Below are positions 31,386 through 41,552 of a DNA stretch of 64,000 bases, one piece after another; within the stretch, counting starts at the first letter, position 1; the number at the start of each line of letters is the position of its first letter. The DNA is taken from NCBI RefSeq assembly GCF_028640845.1, contig NC_080546.1, positions 83,279,757-83,343,756 on the forward strand, read 5' to 3'. Below the pieces are notes generated by a model. It saw nothing but the letters and a program-made list of their open reading frames with translations. It did not search any database and was not told where the DNA came from. The DNA is from Ahaetulla prasina (Eukaryota; Chordata; Lepidosauria; Squamata; Colubridae). The position numbers and the translations under genes were made by a program.

Positions 31386-31738
31386 AGTAAAGGTAAAGTT
31401 TCCCTCGCACATATGTGCTAGTCGTTGCCAACTCTAGGGGACGGTGCTCATCTCCGTTTCAAAGCCGAAGAGCCAGCGCTGTCCGAAGACGTCTCTGTGG
31501 TCATGTGGCTAGCATGACTCAACACCAAAGGTGCACAGAAAACTGTTGCCTTCCCACCAAAGGTGGTCCCTATTTTTCTACTTGGATTTTTACGTGCTTT
31601 CGAAACTGCTAGGTTGGCAGAAGCTGGGACAAGTAACAGGAGTTCACCCCGTTACACGGCAGCACTAGGGATTCGAACCGCTGAGCTGCCGACCTTTCGA
31701 TCGACAAGCTGAACATCCTAGCCCCTGAGCCACCGTGT
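31386..31738 (-). mobile_element. SINE family A, copy 5
   Basis: Complete copy directly after the pentanucleotide array. The head ends gagccaccgtgtca at the right. Confidence 0.92.
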
Positions 31739-31739
31739 C

Positions 31740-31808
31740 ACTATCAAAAGCTGTTGAAATTCTAGAAAGAGTGCAGAGAAGAGCAACTAAGATGATTACG
31801 GGACTATC
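31740..31808 (+). mobile_element. CR1 fragment
   Basis: Short piece encoding [15 protein letters not shown], the CR1 C-terminal domain. Confidence 0.7.
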
Positions 31809-31935
31809 TATAACAATAAGTCTGTTAAATGTTGGAAATGCAGCCAAATACCAGGCTCATATTATCATATGTGGTGGACGTGTCCCAAAGCAAAAAAAAA
31901 AAAAAAATACTGGAAGAAAATACGCATGTGGAAAT
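31809..31935 (+). mobile_element. L1 ORF2 C-terminal remnant
   Basis: With one frameshift the translation reads CWKCSQIPGSYYHMWWTCPK, then AKKKKKYWKKIRMWK. The CxxC...HxxWxC zinc-knuckle-like pattern followed by a Trp/Lys tail is characteristic of the L1 ORF2 C terminus. The poly-A inside comes from Lys codons. It is about 40 codons long. Confidence 0.65.
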
Positions 31936-31939
31936 TATT

Positions 31940-32037
31940 ACATTGGCCGGATGCCCTTCCTGTTGCCAATTGCAGAATTTTATCCAGCGGACAAACCCTC
32001 ATTGTGCCCAGAGAGAAATATCTGCCTCTACCTAGGG
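31940..32037 (-). mobile_element. SINE family B fragment
   Basis: Contains gccggatgcccttcctgttg, cattgtgcccagagagaaat and atctgcctctacctagg, the central part of family B. Confidence 0.75.
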
Positions 32038-32038
32038 C

Positions 32039-32389
32039 AGTGATGGCTAACCTTTTTGCCGTCATGTGCCAAAAGGGGGGGGGGAGTAGGGGGGCCCACA
32101 CCTATAATTCAATGCCCCCCCACTGCCCCCACTTTTGGTACGTGATGGCCCGGTGGGTCTGGTAGGCCTGTTTTTCACCTTCCCCAGGCTCCAGATACTT
32201 TCTAGGAGCCTGGGGAGGGTGAAAACGGCTTTCCTCATCCCCCCGAGGCCATATTCCAACTTCCGGTGGGCCCGAAAATCAGCTGACCGGCACGTGCATG
32301 CATGCTAAAATTGAGCTAGGGCCACACTCGCATGCCCACAGATGTGGCTCAGCGTGCCATCTGTGGCACACTTGCCATAGGTTCTGTGA
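32039..32389. mobile_element. hAT-like MITE, cagtgatggctaacc family (right end cut)
   Basis: Starts cagtgatggctaaccttttt and continues with gtcatgtgccaaaagg and cttgccataggttc. The terminal gccatcactg is missing because an LTR-like segment follows. The same family occurs at 47499 and 59730. Confidence 0.7.
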
Positions 32390-32390
32390 A

Positions 32391-32660
32391 GTTGGGCGAT
32401 TGAGGAGACAGGAGACAGGTCTATGTGAACAGCAGCTCTTTATTGTACAGTGAGAATCCAGCAAAATATACAGTGATGCAGCTCTCTTTATATAGTTTCT
32501 TGGTCAGGGTGTCAGCCAATGATCTTTCAGGTTTTTCCCGCTCAATTTTCCCTCCAAAATTAGATACTTAACAGGTTCACCATCAGGGACCTAGGATCTA
32601 TGATAAAACAATAAATTTTAAAAATAATATGTTGACCAGGACCAAAACCCATGACATTCT
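32391..32660 (-). mobile_element. LTR-like segment (tentative)
   Basis: On the minus strand a TATA-like ctatataaagag (about 32485) is followed about 50 bp later by acaataaagagctgctg (about 32440), and the left end reads tgtgaag. The order fits an LTR. The far end and target duplication are not identified. Confidence 0.4.
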
Positions 32661-32826
32661 ATTGACCGTGTTTTCCCAGCTGATATGGATCTATTTATAG
32701 GCATTCTCTAGGCATGGTTATGCCTAGTCAATTATGAATCCATATGATAGTTTATTACCTAGTCCCATTAATTGGAATAAATAAGAGATCTGGTGTTTCG
32801 TTTTGCAGACCCATCAAATGGCCATT
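32661..32826. other. Low-repeat sequence
   Basis: No recognised content. Confidence 0.35.
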
Positions 32827-33054
32827 AGAATAGAGTAGAGTAGAGTAGAGTAGAGTAGAGTAGAGTAGAGTAGAGTAGAGTAGAGTAGAATAGAATAGAA
32901 TAGAATAGAATAGAATAGAATAGAATAGAATAGAATAGAATAGAAAAGAAAAGAAAAGAAAAGAAAAGAAAAGAATAGAAAAGAAAAGAATAGAATAGAG
33001 TGGAGTAGAATAGAATAGAATAGAATAGAATAGAATAGAATAGAATAGAATAGA
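32827..33054 (-). repeat. (GAGTA)n-(GAATA)n-(AAAAG)n array at LINE 3' end
   Basis: About 230 bp of pentanucleotides in three variant blocks (GAGTA, GAATA, GAAAA), with a return to GAATA next to the LINE. Confidence 0.97.
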
Positions 33055-33300
33055 ATTCTTTTATTGGCCAAGTGTGATTGGACACACAAGGAATTTGTCT
33101 TGGTGCATACGCTCTCAGTGTACATAAAAGAAGAAGAGAAAAGATACCTTCATCAAGGTACAACATTTACAACACAAATGATGGTCATAGGGTACAAATT
33201 TAACATTTAATGATACAACACTTAATGATAATCATAGGGTACAAATAAGCAATCAGGAACAATCAATATCACTATAAATTATATCAATATAAACTGAAAA
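33055..33300 (-). mobile_element. L2/CR1-like LINE 3' UTR
   Basis: The plus strand reads ttttattggccaagtgtgat, tggacacacaaggaatttgt and cttggtgcatacgctctcag, the complement of the LINE tail. Confidence 0.85.
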
Positions 33301-33967
33301 CCATTATTCAGAAGAAAAGTCAGATAAGATGATGGGCAACCATTCGGTAAAAAGAACATTTATTAACATTGAAAAACAACAACATGGAACGTTGCAGCTC
33401 AAAAATGAAGAGCTTATTCAAAGAATCCATCAGCCTCATTCTCATTCGTTTGCATGTGTTTTGATATTATTTTGAACTAATATAATGTTCCGAAAAATGG
33501 ATTAATATTATTTCCTCAGTATTTATTCTTGTTGCACCTGTCCAGAAAAAAAATCTATAATACAAATGATTCATCTAATGGATGGAAAGATCTAATCCAA
33601 GCATCATTGTGCTAGCTTTCATTAAAATGCAATTTATATAGATATATAAAAAACAACAACCCAACAACAACCAATTTTTGATTTTTATTTAATTGACTAA
33701 ATGTATTCAGGCCTTGGATAAGGTTGGATTCTTAGTCGCCCTTTCAGACGCAGAAAGGAGTATCCACAGGACAAGGTCAAAAAAAAAAAAAGTCAAGACC
33801 ATGCTACAATCAAAGTTCAATTAATTAAACATTAAAAAGTGGAGTTTCAATGACACCATCATCACCGTCTTGACTTTTTTTTTTTTATCTCATCTCTGTG
33901 CACATCATTATTGTGTTAAGGTAATACGTTTGGGGTGAACAGCCACAAACTTTTACTGAGTTGTTCC
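33301..33967. other. Low-repeat AT-rich sequence
   Basis: Contains an imperfect inverted pair of A and T runs around 33780 and 33885 with gtcaagac and gtcttgac arms. No gene recognised. Confidence 0.45.
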
Positions 33968-34428
33968 AAATCTCTCTGTCTCTCTATCTCTCTCTTTCTC
34001 TCTCTCTCTCTCCCTCCCCCTCCCTCACTCACTTTCTCTCCCTCTCTCTCCTCTCTCCCCTCTTCTCTTTTTTTCTCTCTCTCCTCTTTCTTTCTCTCTT
34101 CTCTCTCTCCCTCCCCTCCCCTCTCTCCTCTTTCTCTCCCCCTTTCTCTCTCTCTCTCCTCTCTCCCTTTCTCTCTCTTTCTCCTCTCCCTCTCTCTCCT
34201 CTCCTCTCTCTCCCTCTTCTTTTTTTCTCTCTCTCTCTCTCTCTCCTCCCTCTCCTCTCTCCTTTCTCTCCCTTTCTCTCTCTCCCTCTCCTTTTCTCTC
34301 TCTCTCCTCCTCTCTCTCCTCTCCCTCTCTTTCTCTCCCTCTTCTTTCTTTCTCTCTCCTCTTCTCTCTCTCTCTCCTCTCTCCTCCCTCTCCCTCTCCT
34401 CCCTCTCCTTTCTCTCCCTCTTCTTTCT

Positions 34429-34482
<54 letters not shown>

Positions 34483-34743
34483 CTCTCTCCTTTCTCTCCC
34501 TCTTTCTCTCTCTCCCTCTTTCTCTCCTCTCTCGTTCTCTCTCTCTCTCCTCTCTCTCTCTCCTCTCTCTCTCTCTCCTTTCTCTCTCTCTCTCTCTCCT
34601 CTCTCTCTCCCTCTTCTCTCTCTCTCTCTTTCTCCTCTCTCTCTCTCTCCTCTCCCTCCCTCTCCCTCCCTCCTTTTTCTCTCTCTCCTCTCTCCTCTCC
34701 CTCTCTCTTTCTCTCCCTCTTCTTTCTCTCTCTCTCTCCTCTT

Positions 34744-34776
<33 letters not shown>

Positions 34777-35006
34777 CCTCCCTCTCTCTCTCTCTCTCTC
34801 CTTTCTCTCTCTCTCTCTCTTTTCTCTCTCTCCTCTTCTCTCCTCTCTCCTCTCCTCTCCCTCTTTCTCCCCTCTTCTTTCTCTCTCTCTCCTCCTCTCT
34901 CTCTCTCTCTCTCTCCTCTCCCTCCTCTCCCTCTCCCTCTCCCTCTCTCCTCTTTCTCTCCCTTTCTCTCTCTCCCTTTCTCTCCCGTTCTCCTCTCCTC
35001 TCTCCC
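33968..35006. repeat. Polypyrimidine (CT-rich) tract, about 1.04 kb
   Basis: Essentially pure C/T on the plus strand for over a kilobase, with irregular ctctct, ctttctctcc and cctcc units. The long Ser/Leu and Arg/Glu frames through it are low-complexity artefacts. Confidence 0.98.
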
Positions 35007-35789
35007 CCACTTTCTCATTTTGCTGGATAACCTCACTACTTTACATGCCAGCAAGTTTACATAGCTTATTTTTCTAACGTCTGTGAAAAAAATATTTACA
35101 AGGCATGAGAAATAATATGATAATTGGTGTGAGTATTTTTGGGCAAACGCTTGTACATCATGTTCCTAATGCAATACACGTAAACTGTGCCAGATGATCA
35201 TCTCTGTAGTTCTTACAGACCTGGCTTATTTCAAAATTGATTTTGAATAGGTCATTGATTTTATTTCTAAAAAAAAGAGGCCTTAGATAATCAGGGCGTT
35301 CTTTCAAGATTCTGATTTGGTTATGTTCATTATTTTTTTTCTTGCCTTATTGTGAAGCCTATAATGTCAAGCACCAGGGAAATCAGAAGATCCGAGCAGG
35401 TCAAATGGATATAAAGGTTTATTGCAAGCTTAATCTCTGTACAAGAATCTGTATTATTAACAGCCAAGCAAATTGGTGGCAGATAAGAGCCAATGAAATG
35501 CAAGGACTTAAATCTCTTGTGGCCATGAAGGGACTTGAGACTGATGATATGTTTGACCCCCTCCTTCAAGCTCAGCCTGGTCACTACCTACATCTATTAA
35601 TTTTCCAGGTAAGACTTTATCCTTAACCGTGGCTGAGTTCCATGCCTTACTACTAGGTCTACAAACACAGAAGGTTGCACTGTCTTTACATTAACACACA
35701 GTTTCCTCACTTTGTTGTGTGCATGTGACCAAGGTAGAAATTCAAGGGGTTGCACAGGCAACAAAAAGAATAGCATCCTTCGGATTTAA
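35007..35789. other. Low-repeat sequence with an LTR-like or dispersed repeat segment
   Basis: Within 35360-35640, ggatataaaggtttattgcaagc and aattggtggcagataagagc resemble phrases at 50740-50900 and 61850-61930 (gatagataagaggtaatag, gccagataagggtgaaaag). This suggests a dispersed element that I cannot name. The rest is unremarkable. Confidence 0.4.
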
Positions 35790-36014
35790 GAGCCGTGGTG
35801 GCTCAGTGGTTAGAATGCAAGCTAATTCTGCTGACTGCTGGAGGTTTGATCCTCACTGGAGGGCCTCTGGTGGCTGAGACTGCTAAGACAGTCTGTTATT
35901 AACAGCAGCTGCTTGCAATTACTGCAGGTTCAAGTCCCACCAGGCCCAAGGTTGACTCAGCCTTCCATCCTTTATAAGGTAGGTAAAATGAGGACCCAGA
36001 TTGTTGGGGGCAAT
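35790..36014 (+). mobile_element. SINE family C with two tandem tRNA-like heads
   Basis: The first head is agccgtggtggctcagtggt, then ggaggtttgatcctcac (35790-35857). A second head follows: ggcctctggtggctgagact and caggttcaagtcccacc, then the usual body as far as gttgggggcaataagc. The 3' stem and tail are missing. It could be a dimeric SINE or one SINE inserted at the head of another. Confidence 0.75.
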
Positions 36015-36865
36015 AAGCTTGCAGATAAAAGAGGAAGGAAACATTATCCAGGCAGATGTTTGGATATATTGAAACATATCAAGGCCAATACATTTAACTC
36101 TGAGGGGAAATATTTATTCAACTGTGCCGTATTTTATTACAATTTCTACAGCTGTGGTTTTTGAACTGTGTTGTATTGAAGACTATCATTATTTTGGTGC
36201 CCATCGGTTCTGTGTTAACGGCTTCTCTCGACAATGTTGCCACTAACGAAAATATGCTATTTTCCCCATAAAAACACATGCTGTCATCATTCTTTGAAAA
36301 GAAAATTATTGTTGCAAATATTTGCTGCCAGTCTATTTTGCATTGGAGTTAAAATAAGATATACATAGATCTGAAAAAAATAATAATAATCCAGTAAAGC
36401 TGACACACAAACAGCAAACAGTTTTTGCCTCAGAAAATTTCCTTCAATATAAATATGACTGATTTTTAAAATAAAAATGATAACAAACTGGTGTATTTAA
36501 TGCTTAGGTGATAACTAAAATCATTTTGCTTCAATAAACATATTTTTATCAATAAATGAAGAATTTTATTATCTACCCTGTTTTTGAATGCTGCCTCTAT
36601 AACATATTTAAGGTTGCTGAGGAGAATCTTTTTCATAATTTTTTTTTCCTGCTTAAGTGAATCAAAACTGAGGATGTTGCCGAGACAAACTCTTAAACCA
36701 GAAAGCTGCTGATAATCATGTGAGAAGTTGTGCTTTTTAAATACTTTCTTATTTTGTGCTGGATTCCTGAAAGTGACAGAGCAATGGAGAAAGTTCACAT
36801 TGTATATTGCCTTCAACTCAGCATTGCAGTAGAAAATTAGCATAGCTCTAACCATTGGCTATACT
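36015..36865. other. Low-repeat AT-rich sequence, 0.85 kb
   Basis: A 129-codon open frame on the minus strand (36466-36855) has no recognised domain, and its composition fits AT-rich noncoding DNA. Confidence 0.4.
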
Positions 36866-37002
36866 CAGTGGTGGGATTCAAGTAATTTAACAACTGGTTC
36901 TCTGCCCTAATGATTTCTTCCAACAACCAGTTTGCCAAACTGCTCAGAAAGTTAACAACCGGTTCTCCCGAAGTGGTGCGAACTGACTGAATCCCATCAC
37001 TG
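36866..37002. mobile_element. Short hAT-like MITE, cagtggtgggattcaa family
   Basis: 137 bp, ends cagtggtgggattcaagt and ctgaatcccatcactg. Flanks gctatact and gttatact match at 7 of 8 bases. Confidence 0.88.
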
Positions 37003-37275
37003 GTTATACTAATACTAAACTATACCGCTTAGGATAGATTCCTGAATAAGATTGGAATCCATAAACAGGATATGGAAGTTTGAAGCTTGAAGCCTCACAT
37101 CCAGCTGGTTCCAAAATTGGAAAATTTCCCCTCTGATTTATTGAGATAGGCTCAAGTTACAGAAGGATCTTGACAGACTTGAACATTGGGCACTATCTAA
37201 CAAAATGAAATTCAACAGTGAAAAAAGTAAGGTTCTACATTTAGGCAAAAAAACAAAACAAAATGCACAGGTACC

Positions 37276-37410
37276 ACATGTTTAAAATAGTCATTTTTAG
37301 GGCATCACGGCCCATAAAAATGGGAAACGATAGGAGCCTTGATCCACCATCACAGGCACCATCTTTTAAAACCATAATGTGAGGACAAACTAGAAGGGAT
37401 CAAAGCAAAG
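37276..37410. mobile_element. Unidentified retroposed insert with 17-bp target duplication
   Basis: The CR1 sequence caaaatgcacaggtacc is present exactly at both 37259-37275 and 37411-37427. The 135 bp between has no match elsewhere in the window, no poly-A and no inverted ends. The long duplication implies LINE-machinery integration of an RNA-derived fragment. The source RNA is unknown. Confidence 0.75.
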
Positions 37411-37414
37411 CAAA

Positions 37415-38053
37415 ATGCACAGGTACCGTCTATGTGGTACCTTGCTCAGTAGTAGTAACTGTGAGAGGGATCTTGGAGTCCTAGTGGACAACCATTTAGA
37501 TATGAGCCAGCAGTGTGCAGCGGCTGCCAAAAAAGCCAACACAGTTCTGGGCTGCATAAACAGAGGGATAGAATCAAGATCACATGAAGTGTTAGTACCA
37601 CTTTATAATGACTTGGTAAAGCCACGTTTGGAATACTGCATTCAGTTTTGGTCGCCGCGATGTAAAAAAGAGACTCTAGAAAGAGTGCAGAGAAGAGCAA
37701 CAAAGATAATTAGGGGACTGGAGGCTAAAACATATGAAGAACGGTTGCAGGAACTGGGTATGTCTAGTTTAATGAAAAGAAGAACTAGGGGAGACATGAT
37801 AGCAGTGTTCCAATATCTCAGGGGTTGCCACAGAGAAGAGGGAATCAAGCTATTCTCCAAAGAACCTGAGGGTAGAACAAAAAGCAATGGGTGGAAACTA
37901 ATCAAGGAGAGAAGCAACCTAGAACTAAGGAGAAATTTCCTGACAGTTAGAACAATTAATCAGTGGAACAACTTGCCTGCAGAAGTTCTGAATGCTCCAA
38001 CACTGGAAATTTTTAAGAAAATATTGGATAACCATCTGTCTGAAATGGTGTAG
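37415..38053 (+). pseudogene. CR1 ORF2 C-terminal domain
   Basis: 212 residues: [96 protein letters not shown], ending at the CR1 terminator. It is nearly the same as 26892-27536 on the other strand. It lacks the endonuclease and catalytic palm. The start codon is incidental, since the true ORF2 start was lost to truncation. Confidence 0.93.
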
Positions 38054-38451
38054 GGTTTCCTGCCTGGGCAGCAGTTTGGACTAGAAGGCCTCCAAGGTCC
38101 CTTCCAACTCTTCTTTTATTATTATTAAAGTATAACCCAGGATCTATTTCTTCATGATGTCTCAAATGGTTCTTTTCGGCAACAACAACAACTGAATCAA
38201 ATTTCCTGATTCAGATTACGGTACAAAACAAAGACATCTCGAAATAAAACTTTACTGAGACGGAAAGCAGCTAATCTTCCAGCCATTTCATGTTCTGTAA
38301 CAGGGGTGTCAAACTCAAGGCCCAGAAGCTGGATCCAGCCCATGGGGTGCTTAGATCTGGTCCGCAGGCCTGCCCTGGAAACAGAGAAGGACCGGCCTGT
38401 GGTGGATCTGCCAGCAAAAATGGAGCTCAGGAGGACCATGTGCAACCCGCC

Positions 38452-38923
38452 TGTCGTGTCCCACTCTTCTGCTGACGGCCGGGTCAGGGAAATCCGAATC
38501 AGGCGTGCCTCTGCAGCTCTGCCAAAGTCCTAGCAAAGTCCTCAAGGCAGGCAGGAGACCAGAAAGTGACTTCAGCAAGATATGTTCGACTTTGCCTGAC
38601 TCAGAGAATGCCAGAAAGCAGATTCTTTATATAGGCCATGGGGTGTGGCTCCATGACTCAGCACTTATCCAGGCCTGCCCCTCCCTTCCTTCTGACGACG
38701 ACGCCTATCAATTCTTCTGAAGCGAGGGTCACTCCAGTCAGCAGCTGTTGGTAATTGACCTCCCTCAGGCTCACATGCTGTGGGGGAGGGGGAAGGGTCT
38801 AGTTGCTCCGTTTGCCTGGGCATGGAGCCAGGGCTGGGGCCGGGAGGCATACTAGGACATTCCTCAGCGTTCGGAAGCAGATAAGAAGGCCCCGGCTGCG
38901 GTGAGAGCGGGCAAGATACAACA
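38452..38923 (-). mobile_element. Solo LTR, tgttgtgact family
   Basis: TG...CA ends (minus strand), with an exact 5-bp duplication ccgcc at 38447-38451 and 38924-38928. TATA-like tatataaagaatctgc lies on the minus strand near 38630. The body matches the LTR at 11689, including gcctgactcagagaatgcc. No internal sequence, so it is a solo LTR from LTR-LTR recombination. Confidence 0.93.
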
Positions 38924-39149
38924 CCGCCCAGGCACCATTTTCAACCTCAGTGGCCTCCTGCAGCCCTCTGCCAGTGAAAACGGAGGCTGGGTGGGTCGCG
39001 TGCAACCTCCCCGAGCTCCGTTTTTGCAGGCAGAGAGCTGCAGGAGGTCGTCGTGGCCAAAAATGAAGCGTTGATGAGTGATGTTGAGCTGGCCATGCCC
39101 ACCCTGGCCACACGCCCAGCCACACACACACACACGCATGCACACACAC

Positions 39150-39689
39150 TGTTCTGTCCTCCTCCGCCTCCGTCTGAATGATGGCTTAATTAGTTGGGAC
39201 TATCAGCTCTGGTGACAAAAGAGCCAGTGTCTGCCAAGAGCCCTCGTTATTTTCCACGACGCTGGTGAGTCGCCAACTTCAGCTCTAGTCAATCAGTGGA
39301 TTTGCCTATTACAAAAAGACACACCAGTTCTCGCTGCCTTTTATATCCTGTGGGGTGTGGCTCCATGACTCAGCACTTCCTAGGCCTGCCCCACCCTTGC
39401 TTCTGTTGTTCACTCCTCTCCTGCCTACGAAACCTAAGATCCAACCAAGCCTGATTGCTGTCAGTTGGGTCTGCAGGCGTGGCCTGGGGGGGGAAGAGTC
39501 AGGGGATGGAGACCTCATTATTTCTTCTACCTGGCCTGCTTCTGGCTCCTGGAGCTGAGCCAGGGAAGCCAGTGCTCCCGAGGTAAGTCATGACGGCCCT
39601 TCCCCCTCACTGTCCAAGTCACTTTCTGGCAGCAGGCCGGGCTCTGAGTCACTTCTGGGCATGGGGCCAGGTTCAGGGGCTGGAGTCAC

Positions 39690-39693
<4 letters not shown>
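39150..39693 (-). mobile_element. Second solo LTR, same superfamily, inserted in a CA repeat
   Basis: Minus-strand TG...CA (tgttgtgactccagcccctg to ggacagaaca). The 5-bp duplication is cacac on both sides. TATA-like atataaaaggcagcgag is on the minus strand near 39340. It splits a CA tract into 39120-39149 and 39694-39727. Confidence 0.88.

Positions 39694-39727
<34 letters not shown>
39694..39727. repeat. (CA)n microsatellite, right half
   Basis: Continues the CA run that lies left of the LTR at 39120-39149. Confidence 0.95.
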
Positions 39728-39729
<2 letters not shown>

Positions 39730-39793
39730 TACTGCCCCGAGGTCAAAAACAACCGTGATTCAGCCCTCAATGAAATTGAGTTTGACACCCCTG

Positions 39794-40341
39794 CTCTATT
39801 ATGTTTCCGATGTTTAGTTTATGAAGGCACAATCTTGTGTTTGCTCTTGTTTTCTCTTACATGCATAACTTACGGTAATATTGTTTTGCTTAGGAAGGAG
39901 AAAGAGCCTTTTTTTCAAATAATGTTCGATAATGTCACGGATCTGACTGTTTTATATTTAAGCAAATATCTTTTGCAGTTCTTTGGTGTTTTCAGTACCT
40001 TCTCCTTGAGTCCATGCCTTTATGGTTTTATTTTTTCCATCGTTGTCGTGTCTGATGTTTTCACTCCATTGTGTTTTTATGCAGTCAACACAATGCAGGG
40101 CAACAAAAGGATTCCTCCAAGAGGCCACCTTTTCCTTGGCCACCTACACGCAAAACAGAGCAAAGTTTTCATGCAGACAACAACAAGAAACACCTCTGCA
40201 GTACTTCTCACATCACCTTGCCCATGTTGAACGACTTCTGAGAGTGTTTTCCTCCATCCCCAATAATAAAATGGTTCGTAGTTGATCATGAAAAAAATAT
40301 ATTTGGTGTTTTAGGATCATGTAGATTCAGAAAGCACCGTT
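39794..40341. other. Low-repeat sequence
   Basis: No gene or repeat recognised. Confidence 0.4.
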
Positions 40342-40346
40342 AGGGC

Positions 40347-40957
40347 TGTTGTGGTCCATCAGCAGCCAGTGGAGCTGGCAATGGAATTGGACAGTGATGA
40401 TGCTGAGGAAGAGCGTGGGCCAGTCCTGGAGGCTGGGGAAGGCCCGGATAAGGGCTCTGCGTCGGAAGCTGAGGTGGGGCCAGGGCCATCGGGGAATGAG
40501 GTGTGGACTCCAGAGCCTCCAGAGACTGATAGTAGTGAGGCAGAGGAACAGGAGGAGCCTGTTCCTAATGCACACATGAGAAGAGATGCCAGAAGGCAAG
40601 AGCAGTTCAAGCAGAGAGGACGACTCGGGAGTAGGGCCAAGAGATGTTTGGCCCCTCCCATAAGGCTTAAAACAGACCAGCAACAGCATTTGGACTTTGC
40701 CAGAAAACAACGTTGATATCTTTGTCTTATATTTATTTTTTTATTGGTGTCTTCTGAACATTTGTCAAGAAAGGCCTTTGGCAGCTTGCCTAATTGGACC
40801 AAAGTTTGTGATAGGACAGAGGAATTTGTGTTGGGAGGAATTTGCTTTAATTTAGTTGAACTACGCTGGGAATGAAGTAACTCTCAGCTGTTCAAATAAA
40901 GTTTGTTTTTTTCACGGACTGAGTTTCCTACTACCTACTTGGGCCTGGGTCACAACA
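40347..40957 (+). mobile_element. Solo LTR, tgttgtggtcc type
   Basis: TG...CA ends (tgttgtggtccatcagcagc to ctgggtcacaaca), 611 bp. Flanks agggc and aggac match at 4 of 5 bases. AATAAAG occurs near the 3' end (caaataaagtttg). The U3 part contains a stop-poor acidic frame (40351-40716), which reflects its GA-rich composition. The 3' end is the same as in the minus-strand LTR at 2692. Confidence 0.85.
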
Positions 40958-40962
40958 AGGAC

Positions 40963-41550
40963 TGTTTTCTAGATGTTTTGGTTTCAATACTCATCTTTGT
41001 TAGCAGGGAGGAAGTGGAGGAGTTACAGACTCAAACAACTAGAGAGGTTGTCTACTCTGAATAATTAGACTAACTACAAGATACGTCACACCGAAGGAGG
41101 AAGAATAGAGAAAAATTACAACTCATTTAATCAAGGAGCTCTTTCTGTTCAAATAGGATAGTAAGATGCCTGTAGCACCCAATCAACACACTTTCAAGAA
41201 GCGTATTTTTAAAGGGAGAAAGAAAAATAGAAGAACCACTCAACGGTCCAATTTGTTTCAGATTGCAACGTCTTCATAAGGAGAGAACATGTGTTAATTT
41301 CTAAGCTGAAATAACACAATTGTGATAATGATGGATGAGCCCAGTGTAATCTGTTCCTACTGTTTGACGAGTGGAGCTTTCCAACAGATAATCACTAGGG
41401 TTGGTAACTTTGATAGATGATGAGATGGCAAATACAAAAGTCTGAAGATTCAGTCCACTCTTGAGAAATGACACTCACAGACTGAGAAGATAAATGTACT
41501 TTGAAGGACCCTGCAGACTTACTGATTTCTTGGGCATATAAGCCCTACCC
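40963..41550. other. Low-repeat sequence
   Basis: Nothing recognised. Confidence 0.4.
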
Positions 41551-41552
41551 AA

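Larger units (their letters stand above)
37125..38130 (+). mobile_element. CR1 LINE, 3' 0.9 kb, with a 135-bp insert
   Basis: Runs from caagttacagaaggatcttg through the coding end to the tail tggactagaaggcctccaag, gtcccttccaactc and ttattattatt. The stretch 37276-37410 is foreign and bounded by a duplicated CR1 segment. Confidence 0.93.
38301..39793. mobile_element. hAT-like MITE, caggggtgtcaaactcaa family, containing two solo LTRs
   Basis: Left terminus caggggtgtcaaactcaa and right terminus ttgagtttgacacccctg are exact inverted repeats. Subtracting two LTRs and their duplications leaves about 467 bp of MITE. The interior has ggatccagcccatggggtgc-type phrases and a (CA)n tract. Outer flanks ttctgtaa and ctctatta match only 5 of 8. 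Confidence 0.88.

Noticed and set aside
33916..35077. Very long open frames (over 340 codons) on both strands through the CT-rich tract
   Set aside because: They are Ser/Leu/Phe/Pro on one strand and Arg/Glu on the other, produced by a polypyrimidine strand that rarely forms stop codons. Overlapping frames are all open at once.
36466..36855. 129-codon minus-strand frame as a gene
   Set aside because: AT-rich DNA, Lys/Leu/Phe/Ser/Asn-rich product, no domain, no splice or start context, no neighbour support.
40351..40716. 121-codon acidic protein frame
   Set aside because: It lies within the U3 part of a solo LTR whose ends and near-match 5-bp flanks are visible. The composition is GA-rich and no domain is seen.
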